In this document: positions 1-9,515 of the stretch, piece after piece
How positions within the stretch are numbered: position 1 is the first letter of the stretch
Layout of the letters: every line of letters begins with the position of its first letter
NCBI GenBank assembly: GCA_016718525.1
Contig: JADKDD010000001.1
Span: 310,001-374,000 of the forward strand
Length of the DNA: 64,000 nt
Source of the DNA: Rhodocyclaceae bacterium
Lineage (GTDB): Bacteria; Pseudomonadota; Gammaproteobacteria; Burkholderiales; Rhodocyclaceae
Direction: 5' to 3'
Program-made: the position numbers and the translations under genes
Notes under the pieces: model-generated
Told to the model about the DNA's origin: nothing
The model's input: only the letters and a program-made list of their open reading frames with translations
The model's database searches: none

Positions 1-1
1 C

Positions 2-1063
2 GAATCGGCTTGGCGGATGTTCGAGTTGCGAGCGTATCGGGTGGATGCCGGACACGCGATGGTCGGGTTGTCCGTAGCTCAGGCTGAAACAGCATTGGCA
101 CCACAGCGATTGTTTGTTGAGCGCGTGCGACGCGGCAAGGCGATCATCGAAGCAACGCCCGAAACTGTATTGCAGGCAGACGATATTCTGGCTGTCATCG
201 GCCTGAACGAAGCACTCCTGAAAATCCTCGCCACACACGTGGAGGAGGTTTACGACCGCGAGCTGCTGGATATTTCCCTGGCAACCCAAGACATTGAAGT
301 AACCAGTGACGCCGTCTCGGGACAAACGGTTGCCGAGTTGCGTGATCAAGCGGCTGCTGTCCGTGGTGTTTTTCTTAAAAACATCAAACGCGGATCCGAG
401 CAGCTTCCGGTGACTCCCGGCACGGTGATCCGGCGCGGTGATCTATTAACCGTTCACGGACTGGAACCCGCTGTCAATCGGGTGGCGGCCATCGCGGGAA
501 ATATCGCCAGACCGAAACAGAATACCGATTTTGTGGTTTTTGGTTTAGCGATTTTTGCCGGTGCCTTGGTGGGACTTGCCTTGACGTTTCCCATCGGCGG
601 CTTGCATATTGCATTGGGCAGTAGTGTCGCTGTGTTGCTGATTGGCTTGGCGATTGGTTGGCGTAATTCGATACAACCCAAGTTTGCATTCATCCCTGCA
701 GGTGCGCTGGAATTCATGACCTCAATTGGCTTGGCTGCATTTGTCGCAATGATCGGTTTGAAAGCTGGCCCGGTGTTTATCGATGCGATCAAGGAAATCG
801 GCATCAAGGTCTTTCTTGGCGGCGTGATTGTCACGCTGACGCCACAGCTGGTCGGCCTGTTTGTAGGCCGATACATACTCAAGCTCAACCCGGTGTTGCT
901 GCTTGGTGCGCTGGCCGGGGCACAGACGATGACCGCCGCGCTGGCATCGGTTCAAGAACGTTCTGGAAGCCCTGTAGCGGTAATTGGTTACTCGAGCACG
1001 GTGGCGTTTGGACACGTATTGATTTCAATAGGAGGTACGGCTTTAATCTGGATGTTGCATTGA
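2..1063 (+). CDS. AspT/YidE-type transporter with RCK_C domains (5' partial)
   Basis: The frame is open to the window edge, so the N-terminal half is missing (full family members are about 560 residues). What remains has two tandem RCK_C (TrkA-C) regulatory domains in roughly the first 165 residues, then about five hydrophobic membrane segments. The last membrane block holds GALAGAQTMTAALA, typical of the AspT/YidE/YbjL antiporter family (inner membrane, amino acid or organic anion exchange). By family knowledge it is an aspartate:alanine-exchanger-type carrier; the substrate cannot be read from the sequence. The gene stands upstream of a separate mechanosensitive channel gene. The family assignment is firm; function is inferred. 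Confidence 0.85.
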   Translation, partial: ESAWRMFELRAYRVDAGHAMVGLSVAQAETALAPQRLFVERVRRGKAIIEATPETVLQADDILAVIGLNEALLKILATHVEEVYDRELLDISLATQDIEVTSDAVSGQTVAELRDQAAAVRGVFLKNIKRGSEQLPVTPGTVIRRGDLLTVHGLEPAVNRVAAIAGNIARPKQNTDFVVFGLAIFAGALVGLALTFPIGGLHIALGSSVAVLLIGLAIGWRNSIQPKFAFIPAGALEFMTSIGLAAFVAMIGLKAGPVFIDAIKEIGIKVFLGGVIVTLTPQLVGLFVGRYILKLNPVLLLGALAGAQTMTAALASVQERSGSPVAVIGYSSTVAFGHVLISIGGTALIWMLH

Positions 1064-1148
1064 AGGCATAACGCGCAAACGACTGATTCATGTGCATGTT
1101 GGCTATCTATAATCAGGCACTTTATAGGCCTCTACTTAGGGTGTCGCA

Positions 1149-2803
1149 ATGCACAATTTGTATAACGTGATTAGCGCATTGAATCTTTCACGTTGCCTCG
1201 CCAACGCCCGCGTCCTTGCGTTGCTGATGCTGTTGAGTCCGTTCGCGGGAGTTTCTCCGGTATCCGCGGCGAATGCTCCGCCACCAAAGGAGGCAACTCT
1301 CGAATACAACTTCCGTCCGATTTTTACCTTCCGTGCTGGATTGTTTGGCACGGATCCGGAAGCTAGGGCTGCGCGCGCCTATGAGCGAATCAAGGCACTA
1401 ACTCCCACCCAAATGCTGCAACCGATTTCACGTAAAGTCGCTACGCTTGATGGCGTTACCGGAATCATGATTCGTGTCGGCGATGTTCAATTGTTTACTG
1501 TGCTGCAGGATGATCTTGACGCTGAGCAAGGCCTTACCCTGGAACAGGCCGCCAAAGAGACTGAAGGGCGACTGGCTGAGGCGCTACAGGCCGGGCGCGA
1601 CCAATGGGTGCTTGGTTCCATCCTGAAAGAATTGGCGTGGGCGGCACTCGCCACCGCGCTCGCATTTTCTTTGTTGTGGTTGATCAGTCGAGCCACAAAT
1701 TATCTCGTCGGCCTTGTTCAGGCCGCAATCGACCGCGAGGACGCTGCACCGACGCTGCGTTGGACACGGCATATATGGCTGTTGGTGCAGCGCCTATTTC
1801 GCTTGGTGCTGGGATTTTTGTGGCTAAGCGTTGGTTACATTTGGTTGGTCTTCGTGTTGTCTGCGTTTCAAACCACCGAACCACTGGGGGCAAAACTTGG
1901 CGGATTCCTCCTCGGATTGGTCAGCTCGCTTGGTCAGGGTTTGGTTAATGCCGTGCCGGGAGTTCTGACCGTCATGCTGATTATGTTCTTGACTCATGCC
2001 CTCAACGAAGTCATTACCAATTTCTTCAAGAGTGTCGAAGAAGGGCGCACCCACGTTCCCGGGTTCCCGCGCGAGACCATCAGCGCCACGCGCCGCATCG
2101 TCAGTATTCTGGTCTGGTGCTTCGGAATTGCGGTGGCGTATCCGTACATCCCGCTGTCGGACGGCGATTCGTTCAAGGGCCTGTCGGTCATGCTTGGCTT
2201 CATGTTGACGCTGGGCTCGGCGGGAATCGTCACTCAGCTTATGGGTGGTCTGGTGATTGTTTATTCGCGGGCACTAGCCATCGGCGATTTTGTCGACGTT
2301 CCGGCACGGTGGGTGTCGTCAGTGAGGTGGGAATGTTGTCGACCAAAATCATCGATATGCGCAATGAGGAGGTCACCATTCCCAATGCCGTTTTGATCGG
2401 TAATCCGATTCGCAATTACTCGCGCTTGTCCGGCCAACGCGGTACCTTGGTATCGACCAAAGTGACTATTGGTTACGACACGCCGTGGCGTCAGGTCTAT
2501 GCCATGCTGATCGCTGCCGCACAGGCAACTAACGGGCTGCGCGGCACGCCGACTCCGTTCGTTTATCAGCGCGGACTGCAGGATTTTTATGTCGAGTATG
2601 AATTGTTCGCATACATGGACAAGCCGCTGAATCGCGTCCCGGTGCTCTCTGAATTGCATGGCAACATTCAAGACCAGTTCAATTTGAACGGTGTGCAGAT
2701 CATGTCGCCGCACTTTGCCTTCCAACCCCGCAACAACATAGTGGTTCCGCGCGATCAATGGCATGCGGCGCCGGCGGTGCCGCCGGAAGATAAACCTCGC
2801 TAG
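1149..2803 (+). pseudogene. MscS-family mechanosensitive channel, one frameshift
   Basis: Starts at ATG 1149 with a signal-like hydrophobic N-terminus, followed by a periplasmic part and several membrane segments. The pore-lining helix and start of the beta domain (LSVMLGFMLTLGSAGIV, then ALAIGDFVDV) are clear. Near 2303 the frame breaks: VDVPARWV replaces the expected VDVPGTVGVVSEVG, which continues in the next frame to 2803. Restoring one G in the CCGG at 2302-2304 joins the halves into one protein of about 551 residues. The joined protein has the MscS motif PNAVLIGNPIRNYS. It would release solutes on osmotic downshock in the inner membrane. The break is probably a sequence error because both halves are well conserved. 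Confidence 0.85.
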
Positions 2804-2840
2804 CCGGAGCGACCAAATCGGTCGCGCCATCGCTGCTTAT

Positions 2841-2864
2841 GAGTTGGTGCTGATACCACGGCGT
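2841..2864 (+). repeat. Dispersed AGTTGGTGCTG motif, copy A
   Basis: GAGTTGGTGCTG followed by five bases and ACGGCGT. It lies in the 200-bp gap after the MscS gene. One of nine copies in the window; see findings. Confidence 0.6.
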
Positions 2865-3004
2865 TAAATGGGGAATCCATATCGACGCCGAACAATGCTG
2901 ATGCCTTTTTCGTGCCGCAGCACCTTGTTATCCGGTACAAAGCAGAATTTGTGGCATCCAGCCTCTAGAATCCGGCGTCCCTTAATTTTGGTCAGACTGC
3001 CTCA

Positions 3005-5068
3005 ATGAGTTCCAACCTCCGCCTTGTCTTCTATTACGGCCTGACAATATTTCTGAGTGCATTCCTGCTGTTCCAGGTGCAGCCAATTATCGCTAAGATG
3101 ATTTTGCCCTGGTTTGGCGGCTCGGCATCCGTGTGGACCGCTTGCATGCTGTTTTTTCAGATGCTGTTGCTGCTCGGTTATCTCTACTCCCATTGGGTGG
3201 TCCGATTTCTTTCTCCCCGGCAGCAAAGCTATTTGCATATGGCGCTGCTGGCAGCGAGTTTGCTACTGTTGCCGTTAAGTCCAAGTCCCGATTGGCGCCC
3301 AACTGGCGGTGAAGACCCGACCTTGCGAATTCTCGGTTTGTTGACGGTGACGATTGGTCTGCCATACGTTGTTCTGTCCACCACCGGACCGTTGATCCAG
3401 GCCTGGTTTGCCCGCGAGCGGCCGGGTGTCCTGCCGTATCGATTGTTTGCCCTTTCCAATTTCGGTTCGCTCCTCGCACTGCTGGCATATCCAATTGCGG
3501 TAGAACCGGTACTGTCGACCCGTTGGCAGTCCAATGTTTGGTCAGGCCTGTTCATTGTATTTGCCGCGCTCTGTTCGTTACTGGCCTGGCGGGGCCGTAA
3601 CGGTGTCGCCATCAAGTTGAGCGAGACAGAGTCCACCTCGACAACGCACCGCGGACCATCGTTCTCGATGCGGCTGGCGTGGATTGCGTTGGCCGCCTGC
3701 CCATCGATATTGATGATCGCCGACACCAGTTTTCTGACCGAAAACATCGCGCCGATTCCCTTGTTATGGGTGATCCCTTTGGCGCTCTATCTGCTTTCGT
3801 TTATCTTTTGTTTTGAACGCACCGGTTGGTACCGGCGAGATGCCTATCTGCCCCTGTTGGCATTGGGCTTGGGCGCAATGGCCTATTTGCCGACGCTTGG
3901 GATTTCGGAACTGCCCGTCTATCTGGCGATGGGTATCAATCTCGCGTCGTTCTTCGTGGCCTGCATGGTCTGCCATGGTGAATTAGCCCGGCTAAAGCCG
4001 CATCCATCTCAACTCACCACTTATTTTCTGATGCTCGCCACCGGTGGCGCGATTGGCGGCTTGTTCGTCGGGGTGGTAGCTCCATACTGCTTTAACAGCA
4101 ACTTCGAGTTGTCGATTGGATTAGTGCTGACCGCCTTGGTGGTTACTTTGGTGGTGTTGCGCGGGCATCAATTCACCAATCCGACCCGCCGTGGCCTGGC
4201 CTGGGTGACGGCATTGACAATGACCGCCGGCATTGCCTACGTCCGGATTGATGATCACCTCTATGAGCTTGCCGATGCCAAAGTCACCTCGCGCAATTTC
4301 TACGGCACACTGCGAGTGTTTAATGGCGGCGAGGGTGTAGATGCGCGGCGCACCCTGATGCACGGTCAGATTGTGCATGGCCGTCAGTTCGCAACTCCAT
4401 CGCGCGAAGATTTGCCGACCGCCTATTACAGTGAAGAGTCCGGTGTCGGTCGCGCCATCGCAGCCAAAATGGCGGCGACTCAAGGGCCGCTGCGTGTTGG
4501 CGTGGTCGGCGTGGGCGTAGGCACCTTGCTGACCTATGGCCGCCAAGGTGACGTGTATCGTTTATACGATATTGATCCACTGGTCATCCAGCTTGCGCGC
4601 ACCGAATTCTCATTTTTTTCGCGCACCAAAGCCAAGACCGAGGTCGTGATTGCCGATGCACGCCTGGCGCTGGAACGAGAGGACGCGCAGCAGTTTGACG
4701 TCCTGGTGATTGACGCATTTTCCGGCGATGCGGTGCCGATTCATTTGCTGACCAAAGAGGCATTCGCCACCTACTTCAAGCATCTCAAGCTTGACGGAGT
4801 GCTCGCGGTGCATGTCACCAATCGTTTTCTTAACCTCATGCCGGTGGTGAAAACGGCGGCTGATAGCTTTGGCAAACAGGCTCGTTTGATTAGTTTTGAA
4901 GGCGACAGCGATCGTTTGATTTTCCGCTCGAACTGGGTGGTGATCAGCGCCACGAACGACTTTTTTGGTCAGCCGTGGTTCAAAGACGTCGCGACACCGA
5001 TTGAGGTTCGCCCCGGATTCAAGATTTGGGACGACAATTACAGTAGCGTGTTGGCCGTGTTGAAATAA
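3005..5068 (+). CDS. Spermidine-synthase-like protein with N-terminal membrane domain
   Basis: 687 residues. The first about 415 residues hold around ten hydrophobic segments, beginning FYYGLTIFLSAFLLFQVQPI. The C-terminal part is an SpeE-like Rossmann methyltransferase fold: glycine-rich VGVVGVGVGTLLTYG near residue 497, acidic YDIDPLVIQLA, and VIDAFSGDAVPIHLLTKEAF near residue 565. This is the fused MFS/spermidine-synthase family. Whether such proteins make polyamines is not established, so the function is left open. It is followed by copA with almost no gap, so the two are probably co-transcribed. Confidence 0.85.
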   Translation: MSSNLRLVFYYGLTIFLSAFLLFQVQPIIAKMILPWFGGSASVWTACMLFFQMLLLLGYLYSHWVVRFLSPRQQSYLHMALLAASLLLLPLSPSPDWRPTGGEDPTLRILGLLTVTIGLPYVVLSTTGPLIQAWFARERPGVLPYRLFALSNFGSLLALLAYPIAVEPVLSTRWQSNVWSGLFIVFAALCSLLAWRGRNGVAIKLSETESTSTTHRGPSFSMRLAWIALAACPSILMIADTSFLTENIAPIPLLWVIPLALYLLSFIFCFERTGWYRRDAYLPLLALGLGAMAYLPTLGISELPVYLAMGINLASFFVACMVCHGELARLKPHPSQLTTYFLMLATGGAIGGLFVGVVAPYCFNSNFELSIGLVLTALVVTLVVLRGHQFTNPTRRGLAWVTALTMTAGIAYVRIDDHLYELADAKVTSRNFYGTLRVFNGGEGVDARRTLMHGQIVHGRQFATPSREDLPTAYYSEESGVGRAIAAKMAATQGPLRVGVVGVGVGTLLTYGRQGDVYRLYDIDPLVIQLARTEFSFFSRTKAKTEVVIADARLALEREDAQQFDVLVIDAFSGDAVPIHLLTKEAFATYFKHLKLDGVLAVHVTNRFLNLMPVVKTAADSFGKQARLISFEGDSDRLIFRSNWVVISATNDFFGQPWFKDVATPIEVRPGFKIWDDNYSSVLAVLK

Positions 5069-5078
5069 TTTGGGAGCG

Positions 5079-7343
5079 ATGGTGACCGGTTCAGTTGTGC
5101 AAGGCAACGCCACTGATTTATTGACGGTTGAACTGTCAGTGGGGGGAATGACCTGCGCAAATTGTGCGGCACGGATTGAAAGACAGCTCAATGCAATTCC
5201 CGGTGTGGAAGCAGCGGTGAATTTTGCTGCTGAGCGCGCCCATGTGCGTTATCACGGTGAGGGCACGCAGGCGGTTGGCGTTGATGATCTGGTTGCCACG
5301 GTGGTCAAAGCCGGCTACCGCGCACATCTATCGACGACCGCTACGCGTGATGCAGAGAACCAGCGCAAGTTGGCGGCGAACGAAGAAGAGTTGCGCCGGT
5401 TCAAGATTTCAGCCTTGCTGACGCTTCCCTTGGTAGGGCAAATGCTGTTTATGTTTGGCGAAAATTCACATGCGGATTTGTTGCCGCGCTGGCTGCAAAT
5501 GGCACTCGCCACGCCGGTGCAATTTTGGGTTGGTTGGCGTTTCTATGTTGGTGGAGTAAACGCCCTGCGCGGCGGCTCCGGCAACATGGATGTATTGGTG
5601 GCGTTGGGCACCAGTATGGCCTGGCTTCTATCGGCGGTGGTTACGGTGTGGGGCTTGCAGCACCAGCACGTTTACTTTGAAGCCTCAGCCACCGTAATCA
5701 CATTGGTGCTTTTGGGAAAGATATTGGAGACCCGCGCCAAGGCGAAAACCACCGAAGCGATCGAAACACTGATCGGTCTCCAGCCACAAACCGCGCGCAT
5801 TGAAAGGAATGGGGAGCTAAGTGATGTGCCGGTGGCAAGTTTGATCCCCGGTGATGTGTTCGTGGTTCGTGGCGGCGAAGCCGTGCCAGTGGACGGTGTG
5901 GTCTTGGCCGGCAGTTCAGCATTGGTCGAAGCGATGCTGACCGGCGAGAGTTTGCCGGTCAGCAAATCCACCGGAGACAAAGTATTTGCTGCAACGATTA
6001 ACGGGGATGGTCTGTTGCGCTGCCGGGCGACAGGTGTAGGGGCCCATACCTTGTTGGCCGGAATCATCCGTCTGGTGGAATCTGCCCAAGGCTCGCGTGC
6101 GCCGGTGCAACGACTGACCGACCGCGTTGCGGCGATTTTCGTTCCGGTCGTGGTCGCGGTTTCAATGCTGACGCTCACCATCGGTTGGTGGCTTTCTGGT
6201 GACTTCGCTACTGCTTTGGTGAATGCCGTTGCGGTTCTGGTGATCGCCTGCCCCTGCGCACTTGGACTGGCGACGCCGACGGCGATTATGGTTGGCAGCG
6301 GGCAGGGCGCACGCAAGGGTATCTTGATCCGCAATGCGGTGGCGCTTGAGAGGGCGCAGAAAATCACGATCTTGGCGGTCGACAAAACCGGCACACTGAC
6401 CGAGGGTCGGCCAGTCGTGACCGACGTGATCGCCCTCAATGTGGCTAATGCGTCAGTTGGTGCTGCCAAGACGCCGTTGGAACCGCCAATAAGTCAACAA
6501 AGACGCTTGATTCAACTTGCGGCCAGTCTCGAACAAGGCTCAACCCATCCACTTGCAGCAGCGGTGGTCGCAAGAGCACGGCAAGAGAATATCGTGTTGA
6601 CGCAGGCAAACAAAACAACCAATCACCCGGGTTGCGGCATCGAAGGTGAACTGGATGGCCAACGAGTCCGCGTTGGGTCGTTGGCGTGGCTGATTGAGAC
6701 CGGCGTTGATATGCCGTCGAGTGATCAGCTGCCGGCTTTAACGGGTAGTGTCGTGGCTGTCTCACGAGGCACTCAATTGCTCGGCTTGATCGGCGTTGCT
6801 GATCCGGTTCGCGCCAGTTCGCGCGCGGCTGTTGCACGACTACAGGCGATGGGGATTGAACTGGTCATGCTGACCGGCGACAACCCAGCAACGGCTGCTG
6901 CGGTTGCAGAATCGGTAGGTATCAAACGAATTGAGGCGGGCGTTTTGCCAGGCGACAAAGCTGCGGCTGTATTGCGTTTGAAAGCCTCCGGTGCCGTGGT
7001 CGGCATGGTTGGCGACGGCATCAATGACGCGCCGGCACTAGCCGCGGCAGACGTCAGCTTTGCCATGGGGGCTGGGTCCGATGTGGCCCTGCAGGCGGCC
7101 GATGTAACGCTAATGCGCAACGACCTGAATGCGGTGGCCGATTCGATCGCATTGTCAGAGGCGACGCTGGCAAAAATTCGCCAGAATCTTTTCTTTGCCT
7201 TTGTGTTTAACGTTGCCGGAATTCCAGCGGCCGCATTTGGCCTGCTCAACCCGGTAGTTGCCGGTGCTGCAATGGCACTCAGCTCGGTTACCGTGGTGAG
7301 TAACTCCCTGCTGCTAAAGCGCTTCAGGTTTGGCGACAAATAA
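5079..7343 (+). CDS. copA: Copper-translocating P1B-type ATPase
   Basis: About 754 residues from ATG 5079 (an in-frame TTG lies at 5070). One N-terminal heavy-metal-associated domain has GGMTCANC near residue 21. Then come membrane helices, the actuator motif LTGES near 286, the metal-binding CPC in IACPCALG near 390, the phosphorylated aspartate in DKTGTLTEG near 435, the STHP loop of the nucleotide domain, and GDGINDAPA near 644. This is a complete Cu(I) export pump of the inner membrane. The loop between the phosphorylation and nucleotide domains contains the peptide ASVGAAKTP, encoded by one copy of the dispersed AGTTGGTGCTG motif. The window also encodes a PCu(A)C chaperone at 35 kb. Confidence 0.96.
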   Translation: MVTGSVVQGNATDLLTVELSVGGMTCANCAARIERQLNAIPGVEAAVNFAAERAHVRYHGEGTQAVGVDDLVATVVKAGYRAHLSTTATRDAENQRKLAANEEELRRFKISALLTLPLVGQMLFMFGENSHADLLPRWLQMALATPVQFWVGWRFYVGGVNALRGGSGNMDVLVALGTSMAWLLSAVVTVWGLQHQHVYFEASATVITLVLLGKILETRAKAKTTEAIETLIGLQPQTARIERNGELSDVPVASLIPGDVFVVRGGEAVPVDGVVLAGSSALVEAMLTGESLPVSKSTGDKVFAATINGDGLLRCRATGVGAHTLLAGIIRLVESAQGSRAPVQRLTDRVAAIFVPVVVAVSMLTLTIGWWLSGDFATALVNAVAVLVIACPCALGLATPTAIMVGSGQGARKGILIRNAVALERAQKITILAVDKTGTLTEGRPVVTDVIALNVANASVGAAKTPLEPPISQQRRLIQLAASLEQGSTHPLAAAVVARARQENIVLTQANKTTNHPGCGIEGELDGQRVRVGSLAWLIETGVDMPSSDQLPALTGSVVAVSRGTQLLGLIGVADPVRASSRAAVARLQAMGIELVMLTGDNPATAAAVAESVGIKRIEAGVLPGDKAAAVLRLKASGAVVGMVGDGINDAPALAAADVSFAMGAGSDVALQAADVTLMRNDLNAVADSIALSEATLAKIRQNLFFAFVFNVAGIPAAAFGLLNPVVAGAAMALSSVTVVSNSLLLKRFRFGDK
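6454..6477 (+). repeat. Dispersed AGTTGGTGCTG motif, copy B
   Basis: CAGTTGGTGCTG, five bases, then ACGCCGT. It lies inside copA and encodes SVGAAKTP in the poorly conserved loop after the DKTGT domain. Confidence 0.55.
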
Positions 7344-7384
7344 TAATTCAGGATCCTTGGCCAGGATCTTTACAGGAGAACCGG

Positions 7385-7969
7385 ATGAACTCAAATCAAG
7401 TCAGTCTCGCCGCGCTGTTTACTGAAGCGCGCACACAAAACGGCTGGCAGAAAAAGCCAGTCAGCGATTCACAACTACGCCAGATTTACGAATTGATGAA
7501 GTGGGGTCCGACCTCGGCGAATTGTTCGCCCGCGCGCTTGATTTTTGTGCGTGGAAATGAATCTAAGGAAAAGTTGTTGAACTGCATGATCCCGGGCAAT
7601 CTTGAAAAGACCCGCGAAGCACCGGTGGTGGCAATCATCGGAATGGACATGGCGTTTTACGAGAAGCTGCCGTCTTTGTTCCCCCATACGGATGCACGCT
7701 CATGGTTCGTCGGCAACCAGGATCTGATCGAAGCGACGGCATTCAGAAACTCATCACTGCAAGGTGCGTATTTGATGCTTGCGGCCCGTGCGTTAGGTCT
7801 GGATTGTGGTCCGATGTCCGGATTTGATCCGCAAAAACTGAATGATTCCTTCTTCGCCGGCACGACAACCAAGGTAAATTTTGTTTGCGGACTAGGCTAC
7901 GGCGACCCAAGCAAGGTTTTCCCGCGTTCACCACGGCTGGCGTTTGACGACGCATGCAGCATCCTTTGA
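7385..7969 (+). CDS. Nitroreductase-family protein, RutE-like
   Basis: 194 residues, preceded by AGGAGA about 8 bases upstream of the ATG. The sequence LMKWGPTSANCSPARLIFV and the later LGLDCGPMSGFD match the malonic semialdehyde reductase (RutE) branch of the FMN-dependent nitroreductases. By family knowledge it reduces a small aldehyde or similar substrate with NAD(P)H and FMN in the cytoplasm. No other rut genes are nearby, so a uracil-degradation role is not supported here. It is 41 bases after copA and could be co-transcribed. Confidence 0.85.
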   Translation: MNSNQVSLAALFTEARTQNGWQKKPVSDSQLRQIYELMKWGPTSANCSPARLIFVRGNESKEKLLNCMIPGNLEKTREAPVVAIIGMDMAFYEKLPSLFPHTDARSWFVGNQDLIEATAFRNSSLQGAYLMLAARALGLDCGPMSGFDPQKLNDSFFAGTTTKVNFVCGLGYGDPSKVFPRSPRLAFDDACSIL

Positions 7970-8040
7970 TCGTCCTGGCCGCGTAATCAAATCTCGATGT
8001 TCTGCCTGCCGGGCGTGGGCAGCTCGAGCCATGGTGCAAC

Positions 8041-8064
8041 CAGTTGGTGCTGGCCATACGGTGT
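8041..8064 (+). repeat. Dispersed AGTTGGTGCTG motif, copy C
   Basis: CAGTTGGTGCTG, five bases, then ACGGTGT. It lies in the gap between the nitroreductase and the enoyl-reductase-like gene. Confidence 0.6.
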
Positions 8065-8161
8065 TGCTCGACGACTGACTGATTGAAATGATTTCAGCAG
8101 GACGCGCGTTCCTGGCAACGTAAAATTGCGCTTTTCCTTACATCCTATAGCGAGGCACTCA

Positions 8162-9361
8162 ATGGCAACGAAGCGTTCTATCAAGGCGCGCGACTCGCGC
8201 CGGTTTGATCTGTTGGTATTTGGTGCCACCGGCTTTACCGGCGGACTGACCGCCGAGTATTTGGCCCGCCATGGCGGCAAGGACTTGCGCTGGGCACTGG
8301 CGGGTCGCAGTCTTGACAAGCTTGCGGCAGTGCGCGAACGTTTGACCATGATTAATCCCGCCTGCAAGTCGCTGGAGCTTTTGCAGGCCGACGTTGCCGA
8401 TGAGGCGTCAATTGCCCGGGTAGCCGAATCCGCGTTCGTTGTTGTGACTACGGTAGGACCCTACCTGAATTACGGGGAGCCCCTGGTGGCGGCTTGTGCC
8501 AAGTCAGGCACTGACTATGTCGATCTTACCGGCGAGCCGGAATTTGTCGACCGGATGTGGTTGAAGTATCACGCTGCGGCGCAAGCCAGTGGCGCGCGGA
8601 TTGTGAATTGCTGTGGATTTGACAGCATTCCGCACGATCTTGGCGCGTGGTTCACGGTGAAGCATCTGCCGAAGGATGTTCCGCTGACGGTCGAAGGCTT
8701 CGTTCGCGCCGGCGGCAAGATGTCGGGTGGGACCTTGCATTCTGCGGTGACCGCCTTCTCGCGCATGCGCGAAGGGGTCAAAATCGCCAAGCAGCGACGC
8801 CAGCTTGATCATCCGCCCGCCGGCCGCAAAATTTCGTCAACCGGTGAAAAGATTCACTATGACCAGTACTTTAAGTCATGGGCAGTGCCAATGCCGACGA
8901 TAGACCCGCAAATGGTTCGCCGCTCGGCCGCCGCCAATGACCGGTATGGACCTGATTTTCGTTACGGCCATTATGTGTTGGTGAAGCACCTGCCATACGT
9001 CGCCGGTCTGGTTGCCGGCGTTGGCGGGATGTTCATTGGTGCCCAATTCAAACTGACGAGGAATCGATTGTTGGCAATGATTTCCCCCGGTGACGGGCCG
9101 GATGAAGCGCAACGTGAAAAGGGCTGGTTTAAGGTCCGGTTCATTGGCGAGGGTGGTGGCAAACGCGTGGTGACCGAGGTCGCTGGCGGTGACCCCGGCT
9201 ATGGCGATACCGCCAAAATGCTCGCTGAGTCGGCACTTTGCTTGGCGTTTGACTCGCTGCCTGAACAAGCCGGTGTGATTACCCCGGCACAGGCAATGGG
9301 TGACGCTTTGATAACGCGACTGCAAGCACATGGAATTACATTTTCCATTCTGCCTGAATGA
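8162..9361 (+). CDS. Saccharopine dehydrogenase-like / trans-acting enoyl reductase family
   Basis: 399 residues from ATG 8162; I prefer this start because the Rossmann motif FGATGFTGGLTAEYLARHG then falls close to the N-terminus. The rest matches the family of NAD(P)-binding proteins related to saccharopine dehydrogenase and the mycobacterial trans-acting enoyl reductase of phthiocerol synthesis (TVGPYLNYGEPLV, CGFDSIPHDLG). No lysine-pathway gene is near. Because the neighbours are a CoA-transferase, a flavin monooxygenase and a wax-ester synthase, a role in acyl-lipid metabolism is the better inference. The exact substrate is unknown. Confidence 0.82.
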   Translation: MATKRSIKARDSRRFDLLVFGATGFTGGLTAEYLARHGGKDLRWALAGRSLDKLAAVRERLTMINPACKSLELLQADVADEASIARVAESAFVVVTTVGPYLNYGEPLVAACAKSGTDYVDLTGEPEFVDRMWLKYHAAAQASGARIVNCCGFDSIPHDLGAWFTVKHLPKDVPLTVEGFVRAGGKMSGGTLHSAVTAFSRMREGVKIAKQRRQLDHPPAGRKISSTGEKIHYDQYFKSWAVPMPTIDPQMVRRSAAANDRYGPDFRYGHYVLVKHLPYVAGLVAGVGGMFIGAQFKLTRNRLLAMISPGDGPDEAQREKGWFKVRFIGEGGGKRVVTEVAGGDPGYGDTAKMLAESALCLAFDSLPEQAGVITPAQAMGDALITRLQAHGITFSILPE

Positions 9362-9515
9362 ACATCGTTCAAGCCGTCAGTGTTGGTGACGCAACATCCT
9401 TGAATCACAGGGTGGAGCGAAAGCAATTGTGATCGCTGTTTGATCAAGATCATGTTTAGCCGGATTTGACACGCTAAAGTAAGTGACCCAGACCAGTCAA
9501 GACAATGGAGCGTTG

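Noticed and set aside
454..888. Minus-strand ORF within the AspT-type gene
   Set aside because: It is the shadow of the plus-strand gene with biased composition.
6454..6477. Motif copy in copA as an insertion of a mobile element
   Set aside because: It is in frame, in a variable loop, without target duplication; I treat it only as a motif copy.
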